This document shows, one piece after another, positions 1 through 8,186 of a stretch of DNA of 64,000 nucleotides. The translations under genes were made by a program, and so were the position numbers. The stretch comes from an uncultured Polaribacter sp. GTDB lineage: Bacteria; Bacteroidota; Bacteroidia; Flavobacteriales; Flavobacteriaceae. Under the pieces are notes generated by a model, which was given only the letters and a program-made list of their open reading frames with translations, did not search any database and was not told where the DNA came from. The stretch is from positions 48,446 through 112,445 of the forward strand of contig NZ_CANMVP010000017.1 in the NCBI RefSeq assembly GCF_947501385.1. The letters are read 5' to 3'. Every line of letters begins with the position of its first letter. Position 1 is the stretch's first letter.

Positions 1-238
1 ATTGATGTTTCTGCAACTCCGCTCCTATTTTTTTATGAATTGTATTTCTAAAACAAATCGATTTCTCTTGCTTTCCTATGATTGAATCACAATTTTTAAA
101 GGAAGCTGAAATATCTACAGACTTAAAATCTACGATGGTATCTAGTGCTATTTTTTTTGTGTTTTTTGAAAATGAAAATTTATCACACGAAGTGCAAAAA
201 AGAACGATTGATAAAAATAAAAAAACACGCAAAAACAT
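1..238 (-). CDS. Lipoprotein with TonB-like cysteine motif, C-terminus outside window
   Basis: This reading frame starts at an ATG at 238 and runs off the left edge after 79 codons. It opens with a lipoprotein signal (MFLRVFLFLSIVLFCTSC), predicting outer-membrane or periplasmic anchoring at Cys18. The visible mature part has a C-D-S ... C-F spacing followed by I-H-K-K. The same pattern occurs in the C-terminal part of the M56 protein at 1544-3088, where it precedes a TonB-like domain. It follows the TPR gene by 42 bases on the same strand, so it is probably the last or a later gene of the M56-TPR operon. The function is unknown; a TonB-like C-terminal domain is an inference because the end is missing. 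Confidence 0.7.
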   Translation of the reverse strand, partial: MFLRVFLFLSIVLFCTSCDKFSFSKNTKKIALDTIVDFKSVDISASFKNCDSIIGKQEKSICFRNTIHKKIGAELQKHQ

Positions 239-280
239 AAATGTATAATTGCGTGAATTTACTAAAATTTAATGAACTTA

Positions 281-1534
281 TTATTCTAACTTTTCTCCTT
301 TCATAAAAAATTCTTTTTTTATTTCTGAAATTCTCCTTTTTATAAAAATATCGGCGTCTTGATCTCTTTCCTGAAAATTATCCATGTATTTTACATAGTG
401 TTTGTAGGCTATTTTTTTATCCTTATAATAAGCATCAGAAATTTTTGCCAGTTGAAAAAGCGCATTGTAATTCATGCTGTTTTCTTTGTAGGCTTTTTCA
501 AAGTTTAGTAATGCCTGTTTTGGTTTCTTAGTTTCGTAAAACATGGTTGCCAATCCAAAATATTCTTCGTCTCTTTTTTCTTTTCCAATAAAAGTTGCCA
601 TCGTATAATTAAAACCTGCCGTTTTATAATCTTTTTCTTTCATAGCAATATGACCAAGGTATGTGAGTGCTTTAAAATTTGCTCTGTCTACTCTGTACAA
701 TTTTTTAAAATACTTTTTAGATTTTTCTAAACTATCTAAACTGTAATACACTCTTCCTAACATAGAGATGCTAAACGTTTCTTTTGTATCAATAGAGTCT
801 AAATTTAATAATAACGGAATGGTTTCCACATAGTTTTTTTCCCTGTATAAATTATTAATTTTCAACTTATTTAGATTGATGTGATTCTTATCTAACAGCA
901 AACCTTTTTCTATAAATAAGTTTGTAGAATCTTTTTCATTTAATTTACTGTAACTAGAAGCTAAATGAGCAATTGCTTTCAGGTGTGTTGTATCTTTCTT
1001 ATAAACATCTAAAAAACTGTTTATCATTCTATCTCTGTCTTTTACAAACGCATACGCCAGTGCCAACTGATATGAATAATAGGCGTTTGTACTATCATGT
1101 TTTATTAAATTTTTAAAAGCTGATATGGATTTTTTATAGCTCTTTGTTTTTAAATATAGTTTTCCCAATTGGTATGCTAAAACTAAATTCATAGAATCTT
1201 TGGCTAATAAATTTTCATAAATAAGCACAGCTTCATTTGACTTGTTTAGTCTTTGATAGACTTTTGCCAACTTTAAACTCGCTTTTTTATCTTCTTTAAA
1301 AATTAGTGCTTGTTCTAAATAAGAAGCGGTTTGTTTGTAATTATCGATCGATTCATAAATTAAAGCTGTTTTATAATTTGATAAAAAAGTGGGCGGATTT
1401 ATAGCCTTCAACTGAGACAATGCCAATTGGTATCTTCCGTTTTCGAACAAACTATCTATCGTAGAAAAAGTCGAAGTTTGCGCTTCGACTTTTACAACTA
1501 TTAGTAAAAATAGTATTAAAATATTCTTTGTCAT
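281..1534 (-). CDS. Exported TPR-repeat protein
   Basis: This 417-residue protein has an N-terminal signal peptide (residues 1 to about 18, ending VEAQ). The rest is nearly all helical repeats of about 34 residues carrying the spaced small/aromatic pattern of tetratricopeptide repeats (for example Y-x-L-G-K-L-Y, A-L-T-Y-L-G-H-I-A and N-A-L-F-Q-L-A-K). I count roughly nine to ten repeats. TPR arrays are protein-binding scaffolds; no catalytic motif is visible. It starts 9 bases after the stop of the M56 gene, so the two are almost certainly cotranscribed. It may be a periplasmic partner of the M56/TonB-like protein. The family is clear, the specific role is not. Confidence 0.85.
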   Translation of the reverse strand: MTKNILILFLLIVVKVEAQTSTFSTIDSLFENGRYQLALSQLKAINPPTFLSNYKTALIYESIDNYKQTASYLEQALIFKEDKKASLKLAKVYQRLNKSNEAVLIYENLLAKDSMNLVLAYQLGKLYLKTKSYKKSISAFKNLIKHDSTNAYYSYQLALAYAFVKDRDRMINSFLDVYKKDTTHLKAIAHLASSYSKLNEKDSTNLFIEKGLLLDKNHINLNKLKINNLYREKNYVETIPLLLNLDSIDTKETFSISMLGRVYYSLDSLEKSKKYFKKLYRVDRANFKALTYLGHIAMKEKDYKTAGFNYTMATFIGKEKRDEEYFGLATMFYETKKPKQALLNFEKAYKENSMNYNALFQLAKISDAYYKDKKIAYKHYVKYMDNFQERDQDADIFIKRRISEIKKEFFMKGEKLE

Positions 1535-1543
1535 AAAATTATC

Positions 1544-3088
1544 TTATTGAACTATTATTGCAAATGGAATATTATAACTCACAGATACTGTTTTTCCATT
1601 ATTTTCTCCTGGAATCATTTTTGGTAAAGTTTCCATTATTCTAATTACTTCATTTTTTATATCTATATGTGGTGCTCTTGCTTTTATGTCTGTAATATCG
1701 CCACTTTCATTTATCTTAAACCCGATAAAAATTCTTTTTTTACCAGATTCTAAACCTAATTGATTTGGTAAATCTGCATTAAAATATTTTATAAAATGTT
1801 TTTGAATCATTTTTGAAAAACAACCTTTATCACCAGAATCACAGCCTGGAAAAGTGGGTGCTTTATCTATGACCATAAAATTAACTGAATTATCACTAGA
1901 CTTTACTCTTTCAGTTTCTACTCTTTCTTTAAGTATGTTGTTTTTTAAAATCATTGCAACTACTTTTCTACCATTTTGCATTTCAAAAAGCCTTAATTTC
2001 ATGTAATAGTTATCATTATCATTTTTTTCAAAATGCTTTTTCATTTCTTCAAATTCCTCTTTTTCGTGATTTTTTAAACTGGTAAAATAAATCTCTTTAA
2101 ATTCTTTTGGAACTTCTACTCCTAAGAAAGCATCTAAAAAAGTTTCTTTTTTACTTTCAAAAGAATTTAATTCTCCATCTGAGGAAAGTGTAAACATTTT
2201 AAATAACTCTTTTTTTGTTTCTAGATTATCTTTTAACTCTGTTTCTGAACAAGAAGTATAAAAAAGCATGCTCATTAAAACTGGAATTAAAACCAAATAT
2301 TTTAACTGATTCATTTTCTTAGATTGTTTTTTTGTCATCATCATAATTCTTTTTTTAAGTAGAGTTTGTTTGTAAAATTGGTTGATAAATGCAATGTTTT
2401 CAACCTGAAAAAGGTTGGAAAGTAAGTTATTGATGTAGCTTTCTTTTGGAGTAGATTTTGTAGCAATTTCATCCGAAATATATTCATGTACCAATGTGAT
2501 TCTTTTCTGATAGATAAAAATCATCGGATTAAACCACATTACTATCTTCAAAAATTCAAAGAATAATAAATCTAAAGAGTGTTTCTGTTTGCTATGCACC
2601 AACTCATGTGCAATGATTTGTGTTTTTTGAGATTCAGGAATTTCTTTCCCTAAAAAAATATAATTGAAAAATGAAAATGCTTTGGTTTGATTTGGAATTA
2701 AAACTAAAGTGTAGTCTTCTTTTTGAATCAATTTATAAGATCTTATTAAATTGATAATCTGCAATAGTTTTACTAAAAACAACACACTAAATACAATAAC
2801 ACCCACACCAAATAACACATCTAAATAATTGATGGATTGGTACCAAGAAGTTTCTTGAATCACTTTTTCTGGTGATAACATAATTTCTGGTAAATAGACC
2901 ATTATTTCTTGTGGAACTGCTTCTTGGAACGTTGGTATTTTAACAAATGGTAACAGAAAAGACAAAATGGGTGTACTTAACAAATACCCTCTATTTTTTA
3001 TAAAGAACGTTTCTTTGCTTAAAAAGAAATCATAAATCACCAAGAACAATACTTGAAATAAGATGACTTGAATTATATAATTGATCAT
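1544..3088 (-). CDS. BlaR1-type M56 metallopeptidase with TonB-like C-terminal domain
   Basis: This 514-residue membrane protein has N-terminal transmembrane segments at about 1-20, 35-50 and 90-112. A cytoplasmic zinc-peptidase domain follows, with the HELVH motif at 161-165 and the HEYISDE stretch near 201-207, as in the M56/BlaR1 family. A last transmembrane segment (263-280) leads to a periplasmic part. There, instead of a penicillin-binding sensor domain, the sequence ends in a TonB-like C-terminal domain (about 400-514, with a FKINESGDI core). In BlaR1 systems this peptidase inactivates the BlaI repressor after sensing a ligand. A BlaI homolog lies 416 bases upstream on the same strand, so the pairing is likely. 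The signal sensed is unknown. The TPR gene follows directly. Confidence 0.9.
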   Translation of the reverse strand: MINYIIQVILFQVLFLVIYDFFLSKETFFIKNRGYLLSTPILSFLLPFVKIPTFQEAVPQEIMVYLPEIMLSPEKVIQETSWYQSINYLDVLFGVGVIVFSVLFLVKLLQIINLIRSYKLIQKEDYTLVLIPNQTKAFSFFNYIFLGKEIPESQKTQIIAHELVHSKQKHSLDLLFFEFLKIVMWFNPMIFIYQKRITLVHEYISDEIATKSTPKESYINNLLSNLFQVENIAFINQFYKQTLLKKRIMMMTKKQSKKMNQLKYLVLIPVLMSMLFYTSCSETELKDNLETKKELFKMFTLSSDGELNSFESKKETFLDAFLGVEVPKEFKEIYFTSLKNHEKEEFEEMKKHFEKNDNDNYYMKLRLFEMQNGRKVVAMILKNNILKERVETERVKSSDNSVNFMVIDKAPTFPGCDSGDKGCFSKMIQKHFIKYFNADLPNQLGLESGKKRIFIGFKINESGDITDIKARAPHIDIKNEVIRIMETLPKMIPGENNGKTVSVSYNIPFAIIVQ

Positions 3089-3504
3089 ATTGTTTTGTTT
3101 TTAAATGTTCTCGATACAATTTTGACGAAAAGTCAAAATCACTACCATTGACGTGTTTGTTTAATTTATTGATTATTAAATACTTAATAGTTCTCGACTC
3201 CGCTACCATTGACGTAGCTTGTAAGTTGCTGTTTTACAAATTATTAATATATGTCTGGTCGAGCGCAGTCGAGACCTCATTAAAACCTCTCGATAGCTTC
3301 GCTAGCTACTTTCAATGAAAATGTATTTTCATTTCAGTAATGCTCGAGGAGACATTACGTCATTCCAACCGCTTGATAAAAATTTTTCTCGGGTCTCGAA
3401 CAGACATTTACAATCATTTATTTAACATCACTCCTAACGCTTGATAAAAATTTTTTCTCGGGTCTCGAACTGACAGTTACCGAAGACTGCCAACTGAATA
3501 CTGC
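3089..3504. repeat. Repeat-rich intergenic region
   Basis: No gene is visible in this gap between the M56 and BlaI genes. It contains a direct repeat of about 32 bases (3370-3401 and 3438-3470), differing by one T in a T-run and sharing the core CTCGGGTCTCGAAC. It also has a copy of a short flavobacterial repeat (GTCTGG...GTCGA-ACCT, 3253-3277) found again in altered form at 3992-4016. The CTCGA/TCGAG words suggest decayed dispersed hairpin repeats. I see no strong promoter for the M56 operon here, so it may be read through from blaI. Confidence 0.6.
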
Positions 3505-3867
3505 CTACTCTTTCTTATTCACTTCCTTAAGAATTGACTCCAATTCTGAAACATCCATTTTATTTTCTTTTACAAAAAAGGAAACCATACTTTTAAAAGA
3601 GCCATCAAAATAACCATTCATCAATTTGTGTAAACGTTGATTGCTGTAAGTTTCTTTTTCTATCATGGGATGGTATAAAAAACCTCTGCCCACTGCTTTA
3701 TGTCCTACAAATTCTTTGGTTTCTAAAATTCTAATAATTGTAGAAACCGTATTATATGCAGGTTTTGGTGCAGGTAATTGATCAATTACTTCTTTTACAG
3801 AAGCTTCTTGTAAACCCCACAGAACATGCATTATTTGTTCTTCTGCTTTTGTTAATTGTTTGCTCAT
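3505..3867 (-). CDS. BlaI/MecI-family transcriptional repressor
   Basis: This 120-residue protein begins MSKQLTKAEEQIM, the usual N-terminus of BlaI/MecI winged-helix repressors (typical length 120-125). The recognition region (SVKEVIDQLP, then AYNTVSTIIRILE) and the wing (RGFLYHP) are recognisable. The C-terminal helical half would dimerise and carry the site cut by the partner peptidase. I chose the ATG at 3867; an upstream TTG at 3876 is in frame but overlaps an operator dyad. The M56/BlaR1-type gene follows on the same strand. Three dyads just upstream suggest autoregulation. No beta-lactamase gene is present, so the target is more likely an envelope or metabolic module. Confidence 0.93.
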   Translation of the reverse strand: MSKQLTKAEEQIMHVLWGLQEASVKEVIDQLPAPKPAYNTVSTIIRILETKEFVGHKAVGRGFLYHPMIEKETYSNQRLHKLMNGYFDGSFKSMVSFFVKENKMDVSELESILKEVNKKE

Positions 3868-3874
3868 AATTTTC

Positions 3875-3939
3875 AACTAATATTTTAGTTTAACAATACA
3901 AATATAACTAAAAAATTAGTTTAAACTAATTTTTTAGTT
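3875..3939. promoter_or_regulatory. Three BlaI-type operator dyads in the blaI / DUF456 divergent region
   Basis: Three 16-bp dyads of the form AACTAA-N4-TTAGTT lie at 3875-3890 (N4 = TATT), 3906-3921 (AAAA) and 3924-3939 (TTTT). The last two together form a perfect 40-bp palindrome at 3903-3942. The first dyad lies only 7 bases before the blaI start codon. BlaI-family repressors bind short dyads as dimers and usually regulate their own gene, so these are the obvious candidate sites. The array also sits upstream of the rightward DUF456 gene and could control it. Confidence 0.75.
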
Positions 3940-4025
3940 ATAAATTTATTTCATAAAGGTTTTGTATTTTTGCTTTGATATAAATTAAATTGTCTGGTTC
4001 AGCTGAGTCGAAACCTAAAAAAACT

Positions 4026-4529
4026 ATGGATATTTTCTTATTAATTCTTGGCTTCTTACTCGTTATTCTTGGAATAATTGGTGCTGTTTTGCCTGTTTTA
4101 CCGGGTACTTTAACAGGTTGGGTTGGCTTATTGGTACTACATTTTACTTCTATAATACCTATGAATTGGACTTTTCTAGGAATTACTTTAGGAGTTGCCC
4201 TTGTTATTTTAATACTAGATTATGTGATTCCTGCCATTGGCACAAAACGCTTTGGCGGTAGTAAATATGGTGTTTATGGAACTACTATTGGTTTAGTTAT
4301 TGGTTTGTTTACTCCCATTCCGTTTGGAATTTTAATTGGCGCTTTTCTGGGAGCATTTATAGGTGAATTGATGTACAATAGCAAAGACAAAAAAAGAGCT
4401 ATAAAAGCTTCTTTTGGTTCTTTTATAGGGTTACTAGCCTCTGCAACAATTGAGTTTTCTGTTGCGGTGGTTTTTGTGGTTTTATTCGTGATGAAGTTTT
4501 GGGAATATAAGGAAGGCTTTTTTAGTTAA
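4026..4529 (+). CDS. DUF456 membrane protein
   Basis: This 167-residue hydrophobic protein shows the glycine-rich G-x-V-L-P-V-L-P-G-T signature near its N-terminus and G-x-x-x-G helices typical of DUF456. It has about five membrane segments with short loops. The reading frame can be opened at a TTG at 3990, but that stretch is a copy of a dispersed intergenic repeat, so the ATG at 4026 (MDIFLLILGF) is preferred. A TATTTTTG box at 3965-3972 could be its -7 element. The function of the family is unknown. The region upstream holds BlaI-type dyads, which might repress it. Confidence 0.82.
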   Translation: MDIFLLILGFLLVILGIIGAVLPVLPGTLTGWVGLLVLHFTSIIPMNWTFLGITLGVALVILILDYVIPAIGTKRFGGSKYGVYGTTIGLVIGLFTPIPFGILIGAFLGAFIGELMYNSKDKKRAIKASFGSFIGLLASATIEFSVAVVFVVLFVMKFWEYKEGFFS

Positions 4530-4532
4530 AAA

Positions 4533-4787
4533 TTAAGCTTCATTCTCAATTCTATTTCTCTTCATTTCAAACGCTTCAATCGCATCTTTTATAATGTCGA
4601 AAGATTTACTTGCGTTATTCATAACTTTTGCTAGCTCAACATCTAACGTTTCAGATTTGATGTCAAAAAGCGAGACTTCGACTTGCCCAATTTTTTGCAC
4701 TAAACTTTGTTGTGTGTTTTTAATATCTTCCATTTTTACTAAAACAGACTTCATAACATCTAATCTTTTTCTTATTTTATCATCCAT
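4533..4787 (-). CDS. Small coiled-coil protein, unknown function
   Basis: This 84-residue protein is charged and helical with heptad-like hydrophobic spacing over most of its length (VLVKMEDIKNTQQSLVQKIG and AFEMKRNRIE). It has no membrane segment, no signal and no cysteine. It ends 3 bases from the stop of the convergent DUF456 gene. An overlapping + frame at 4594-4839 looks like a shadow because of its serine/phenylalanine-rich composition. I do not recognise a named family. A cytoplasmic oligomeric coiled-coil protein is the most that can be said. Confidence 0.6.
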   Translation of the reverse strand: MDDKIRKRLDVMKSVLVKMEDIKNTQQSLVQKIGQVEVSLFDIKSETLDVELAKVMNNASKSFDIIKDAIEAFEMKRNRIENEA

Positions 4788-4925
4788 AATATGGTTATTT
4801 AGACTAAATATCGTAAAATTTAATGAAACAAAGCAGTAAATCTTGTTCTAATCTTTTTTATAAAACATAATTTTACTGATTAAAACTGAAAGCTGGCAAA
4901 CAGGTTTAGCCCTGATTGAAGCATT

Positions 4926-4970
4926 TGTTTGAGCTCTTTTTTGCTATTTCAGCAAAAAAAGCGAGTGCTG
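4926..4970. repeat. Intergenic hairpin repeat, copy 1
   Basis: The sequence runs GTTTGAGCTC, T-run, TTTGCT, short loop, AGCAAA, A-run, then GCGAGTGC. It is a strong stem-loop. The same design (GTTTGAGCTC ... GTGAGTGC around a TTTGCT/AGCAAA stem) occurs at 36979-37028, so it is a dispersed element and not a simple terminator. It is preceded by the words TAGCCCTGATTGAAGC. Confidence 0.6.
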
Positions 4971-5039
4971 AAAGCAGGAATTAGCTTCAAAAAATTATAT
5001 TGAAATAAATTTGATAGCCCCTAAAATAAATTCGGGGTA

Positions 5040-5147
5040 AAAAAAAAGCGTCCCATTTAAGGGAAGCTTTCCATTGGTTAACAAAACCACGACACTTTTT
5101 CTAAAGTGCCAAACAACACAACTAAATGCTACTTCAACAAAAAGTAG
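5040..5147 (-). ncRNA. Candidate small RNA of about 108 nt with own promoter and terminator
   Basis: On the minus strand a complete transcription unit without a credible protein is visible. TTG (5181-5179) and TATATTTG (5159-5152) are separated by exactly 19 bases, a full match to the Bacteroidota promoter. A strong hairpin with a T-run follows about 100 bases later (stem AAAGC-TCCC / GGGA-GCTTT at about 5047-5073, T-run 5047-5039). Between them two more stems can be drawn: GCTACTT/AAGTAGC near the 5' end and GGCACTTT/AAAGTGTC in the middle. The size and rod-like centre recall a 6S-type RNA, but I cannot prove the family. The only overlapping frame (4995-5246) starts inside the lysS promoter and looks like noise. 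Confidence 0.55.
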
Positions 5148-5151
5148 CGGG

Positions 5152-5181
5152 CAAATATACAACGTTTTATGATTTCCACAA
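5152..5181 (-). promoter_or_regulatory. Promoter of candidate small RNA
   Basis: TTG at 5181-5179, a 19-base spacer, then TATATTTG at 5159-5152 on the minus strand. This matches the Bacteroidota housekeeping consensus TTG-N19-TAnnTTTG exactly. It is divergent from the lysS promoter. Confidence 0.65.
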
Positions 5182-5212
5182 TAACTTATAGTTATTTTAT
5201 TGAAATCTGCAA

Positions 5213-5242
5213 TTGCCAACTTCTCTAAAGATTGTATCTTTG
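5213..5242 (+). promoter_or_regulatory. lysS promoter
   Basis: TTG at 5213-5215, a 19-base spacer and TATCTTTG at 5235-5242 form a perfect Bacteroidota-type promoter. It leaves a short leader of about 30 bases before the lysS ATG at 5279. Confidence 0.75.
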
Positions 5243-5278
5243 CCACCTTTAATATTTACTAGAAAATAGAGACAAAGA

Positions 5279-6976
5279 ATGCAATTATCAGAACAAGAAG
5301 TTGTACGTAGAGAAAAACTCGTAAAATTACGTGAATTAGGTATTAATCCGTATCCGGCAGATTTATATCCTGTGAATTCTAATTCGAAGGAAATAAGGGA
5401 AAATTACGAAGAAGGGAAACCCGTAATTATTGCGGGTCGTTTAATGGTGATTAATATTCAAGGAAAAGCTTCTTTTGGACAATTACAAGATGGTGAAGGT
5501 AGAATACAGTTGTATTTTAATCGTGATGAAATTTGTACTGGTGAAGACAAATCTTTATACAATAACGTCTTTAAGAAATTATTAGACTTAGGTGATTTTG
5601 TAGGTATTGAAGGAACACTTTTTACGACACAAGTTGGTGAAAAGACAGTAATGGTGAAAAATTTTAAAATGCTTTCTAAAGCATTGAAACCACTGCCCAT
5701 TCCAAAAGTGAAAGATGGTGTTACCTATGATGCGTTTACCGATCCTGAAATGCGTTATAGACAACGGTATGCAGATTTGGTGGTGAATCCGCATGTAAAA
5801 GAAGTATTTATAAAACGTACAAAGTTGTTTAATGCGATGCGTTCTTTTTTTAATGACGCTGGGTATTTTGAAGTAGAAACACCAGTTTTGCAACCCATTC
5901 CTGGTGGCGCTGCCGCAAGACCTTTTATAACGCATCACAATTCTTTAGACATTCCTTTGTACATGAGAATTGCAAACGAATTGTATTTAAAAAGATTGAT
6001 TGTTGGTGGTTTTGATGGTGTGTATGAATTCTCGAAAAACTTTAGAAATGAAGGAATGGACAGAACGCATAATCCAGAATTTACAGCGATGGAAATCTAT
6101 GTTTCTTACAAAGATTACAATTGGATGATGGATTTCTGCGAGCAGTTACTAGAACATTGTGCCATTGCTGTAAACGGAACTTCGGAAGCTACTTTTGGTG
6201 AACATATAATAGACTTTAAAGCACCGTATGCAAGAGTAACTATGGCAGATGCTATTAAACATTTTACTGGTTTTGACATTACTGGAAAAACAGAAGATGA
6301 AATTAGAACAGCCGCAAAATCGATGCACATCGAGGTTGATGAAACCATGGGGAAAGGAAAATTAATTGATGAAATTTTTGGTGAAAAATGTGAAGGAAAT
6401 TACATTCAACCAACTTTTATTACCGATTACCCGAAAGAAATGAGTCCGCTTTGTAAAGAACACAGAGAGAATCCTGAATTGACAGAGCGTTTTGAATTGA
6501 TGGTTTGTGGTAAAGAAATTGCGAATGCGTATTCTGAACTAAACGATCCTATAGATCAACGTGAGCGTTTTGAACATCAATTAAAATTAGCTAAAAAAGG
6601 TGATGATGAAGCGACGGAGTTTATAGATGAAGATTTCTTACGCGCTTTAGAATACGGAATGCCACCAACCTCTGGAATGGGCATTGGAATGGATCGTTTG
6701 ATTATGTTTTTAACCAACAATCAATCGATACAAGAAGTGTTATTTTTTCCGCAAATGAGACCAGAGCAGCGAATCGCTGCAGATGTAGCACTCACTGTTG
6801 AGGAGAAAGATTTACTTACCATTATTACAAAAGCAGAAAAAATAGATTTAAACGAATTAAAAGCACAGTCTGGTTTGTCGAACAAAAAATGGGACAAAAC
6901 CATGAAAGGTTTAACAAAGAAAGAAGTAGCTAAAGTTTCTAAAACTGACGATGGTTTATTTGTAGAAGCTTTGTAA
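5279..6976 (+). CDS. lysS: Lysyl-tRNA synthetase, class II
   Basis: This 565-residue enzyme charges tRNA-Lys with lysine using ATP. The N-terminal OB-fold anticodon-binding domain (about 55-150) is followed by the class II catalytic core. Motif 2 reads FRNEG...RTHNPEFT near residue 255 and motif 3 reads GMGIGMDRL near residue 465. The protein is about 65 residues longer than the usual 500 because of a charged helical C-terminal extension. I recall similar tails on other Bacteroidota LysRS proteins but cannot verify that here. The start is well supported by the promoter at 5213-5242. It is monocistronic, with a terminator-like hairpin at 7051-7086. Confidence 0.98.
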   Translation: MQLSEQEVVRREKLVKLRELGINPYPADLYPVNSNSKEIRENYEEGKPVIIAGRLMVINIQGKASFGQLQDGEGRIQLYFNRDEICTGEDKSLYNNVFKKLLDLGDFVGIEGTLFTTQVGEKTVMVKNFKMLSKALKPLPIPKVKDGVTYDAFTDPEMRYRQRYADLVVNPHVKEVFIKRTKLFNAMRSFFNDAGYFEVETPVLQPIPGGAAARPFITHHNSLDIPLYMRIANELYLKRLIVGGFDGVYEFSKNFRNEGMDRTHNPEFTAMEIYVSYKDYNWMMDFCEQLLEHCAIAVNGTSEATFGEHIIDFKAPYARVTMADAIKHFTGFDITGKTEDEIRTAAKSMHIEVDETMGKGKLIDEIFGEKCEGNYIQPTFITDYPKEMSPLCKEHRENPELTERFELMVCGKEIANAYSELNDPIDQRERFEHQLKLAKKGDDEATEFIDEDFLRALEYGMPPTSGMGIGMDRLIMFLTNNQSIQEVLFFPQMRPEQRIAADVALTVEEKDLLTIITKAEKIDLNELKAQSGLSNKKWDKTMKGLTKKEVAKVSKTDDGLFVEAL

Positions 6977-7050
6977 AATAGTTATAAAAATAATGATTGT
7001 CATTCCGAAATGAGCTTTTTTTTAAGCGATTGAGGAATCTCATAAATATC

Positions 7051-7086
7051 AAAAAAGGAATTACAACAATGTAGTTCCTTTTTTCT
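7051..7086 (+). terminator. Terminator after lysS
   Basis: An A-run, AAGGAATTAC, a short loop and GTAGTTCCTT followed by T's form a stem-loop with one mismatch. It lies between lysS and the glutaminase gene. Confidence 0.6.
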
Positions 7087-7124
7087 TTATAAAAAGTTAA
7101 CTTCGCTTATAAAATTGATAAGAA

Positions 7125-8042
7125 ATGGAAAACTACCAAAGAATTATTGAAGAAATATATTCAGATTTAAAATCAATAGAAGATACTGGTAAAGTAGCTA
7201 ATTATATCCCTGAATTGGGTTCTATTTCTGCTGATAATTTTGGCATAAACATTACAACCATTGATACAAAATCTTTCGGAATTGGGAATTATAAAGATAA
7301 ATTTTCAATTCAAAGTATTTCTAAAATTTTATGCTTAACACTCGCATATAAATTAGAAGGTGAAAAATTATGGGAAAGAATTGATGTAGAACCTTCTGGA
7401 AATCCTTTTAACTCACTTTTACAATTAGAATCAGATTGTGGAAAACCAAGAAACCCCTTTATAAATGCAGGTGCCATTGTAGTTTGTGATATTTTAATTA
7501 GTCATCTTAAAAGTCCGAAAGAAAATTTTTTAAGTTTTTGTAGAGATATTTCTAATAATACTACCTTACATTATTCTGAGAAAGTAGCGAAATCAGAGAA
7601 AAAAACGGGTTTTAGAAATGTTGCTTTGTGTAATTTTATAAAGTCTTTTGACAATATTAAAAACAATGTAGACGAAGTATTAGATTTTTACTTTCATATT
7701 TGTTCCTTAGAAATGAGTTGTAAAGAACTCTCACAAATATTTCTTTTTTTAACAGATGATAACTTTAGAAACCATAAAGGAGATCGTATCTTAACCATGG
7801 CGCAAGCAAAAAGAGTGAATGCCATTATGCTTACCTGTGGCTTTTATGACGAATCTGGCGAGTTTGCCTTCCGCGTAGGATTGCCAGGAAAAAGTGGTGT
7901 TGGTGGTGGTATTGTTGCCATTCACCCAGATAAATATTGTATTGCCGTTTGGAGTCCGAAATTAAATAAAAAAGGAAATTCTTACAAAGGAATGTTGTTT
8001 TTAGAAAAGTTTACCACCAAAACAGCTTCTTCTATTTTTTAA
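7125..8042 (+). CDS. glsA: Glutaminase A
   Basis: This 305-residue enzyme hydrolyses L-glutamine to glutamate and ammonia and belongs to the serine-dependent beta-lactamase-like glutaminase family. The S-x-x-K catalytic motif is Ser64-I-S-Lys67. Also present are the conserved N-P-F-I-N-A-G-A-I block and the C-terminal G-L-P-G-K-S-G-V-G-G-G block. Length matches the family (300-310). There is no signal peptide, so it is cytoplasmic. It stands alone between two terminator-like hairpins (7051-7086 and 8078-8114). Confidence 0.96.
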   Translation: MENYQRIIEEIYSDLKSIEDTGKVANYIPELGSISADNFGINITTIDTKSFGIGNYKDKFSIQSISKILCLTLAYKLEGEKLWERIDVEPSGNPFNSLLQLESDCGKPRNPFINAGAIVVCDILISHLKSPKENFLSFCRDISNNTTLHYSEKVAKSEKKTGFRNVALCNFIKSFDNIKNNVDEVLDFYFHICSLEMSCKELSQIFLFLTDDNFRNHKGDRILTMAQAKRVNAIMLTCGFYDESGEFAFRVGLPGKSGVGGGIVAIHPDKYCIAVWSPKLNKKGNSYKGMLFLEKFTTKTASSIF

Positions 8043-8077
8043 AGATTTCAGTATATTTATAAATAAGAAAATGATGC

Positions 8078-8114
8078 ATAAAAAGGAATTACAACCATGT
8101 AATTTCTTTTTTTT
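8078..8114 (+). terminator. Terminator after glsA
   Basis: AAAGGAATTAC, a six-base loop, GTAATTTCTTT and a T-run form a stem-loop 36 bases after the glsA stop. It resembles the hairpin after lysS. Confidence 0.6.
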
Positions 8115-8186
8115 ATATTGTAGCGTTATTTTAAGTTAAGTCACTCAAAATAAAGCCTTCATCAACATTTATAAAACGCTTATAAA

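Noticed and set aside
3370..3470. CRISPR array
   Set aside because: There are only two copies of the repeat and the spacing is not that of an array; no cas genes are present.
3505..3867. A beta-lactam resistance locus
   Set aside because: BlaI and a BlaR1-type peptidase are present, but the receptor lacks a penicillin-binding domain and no beta-lactamase or PBP gene is in view.
4995..5246. 83-codon leftward frame before lysS
   Set aside because: It starts inside the lysS promoter, crosses the candidate small RNA and its terminator, and has no family pattern.
5588..5938. 116-codon frame antisense to lysS
   Set aside because: The composition is odd (rich in Cys, His, Phe) and it lies within the conserved catalytic core of lysS.
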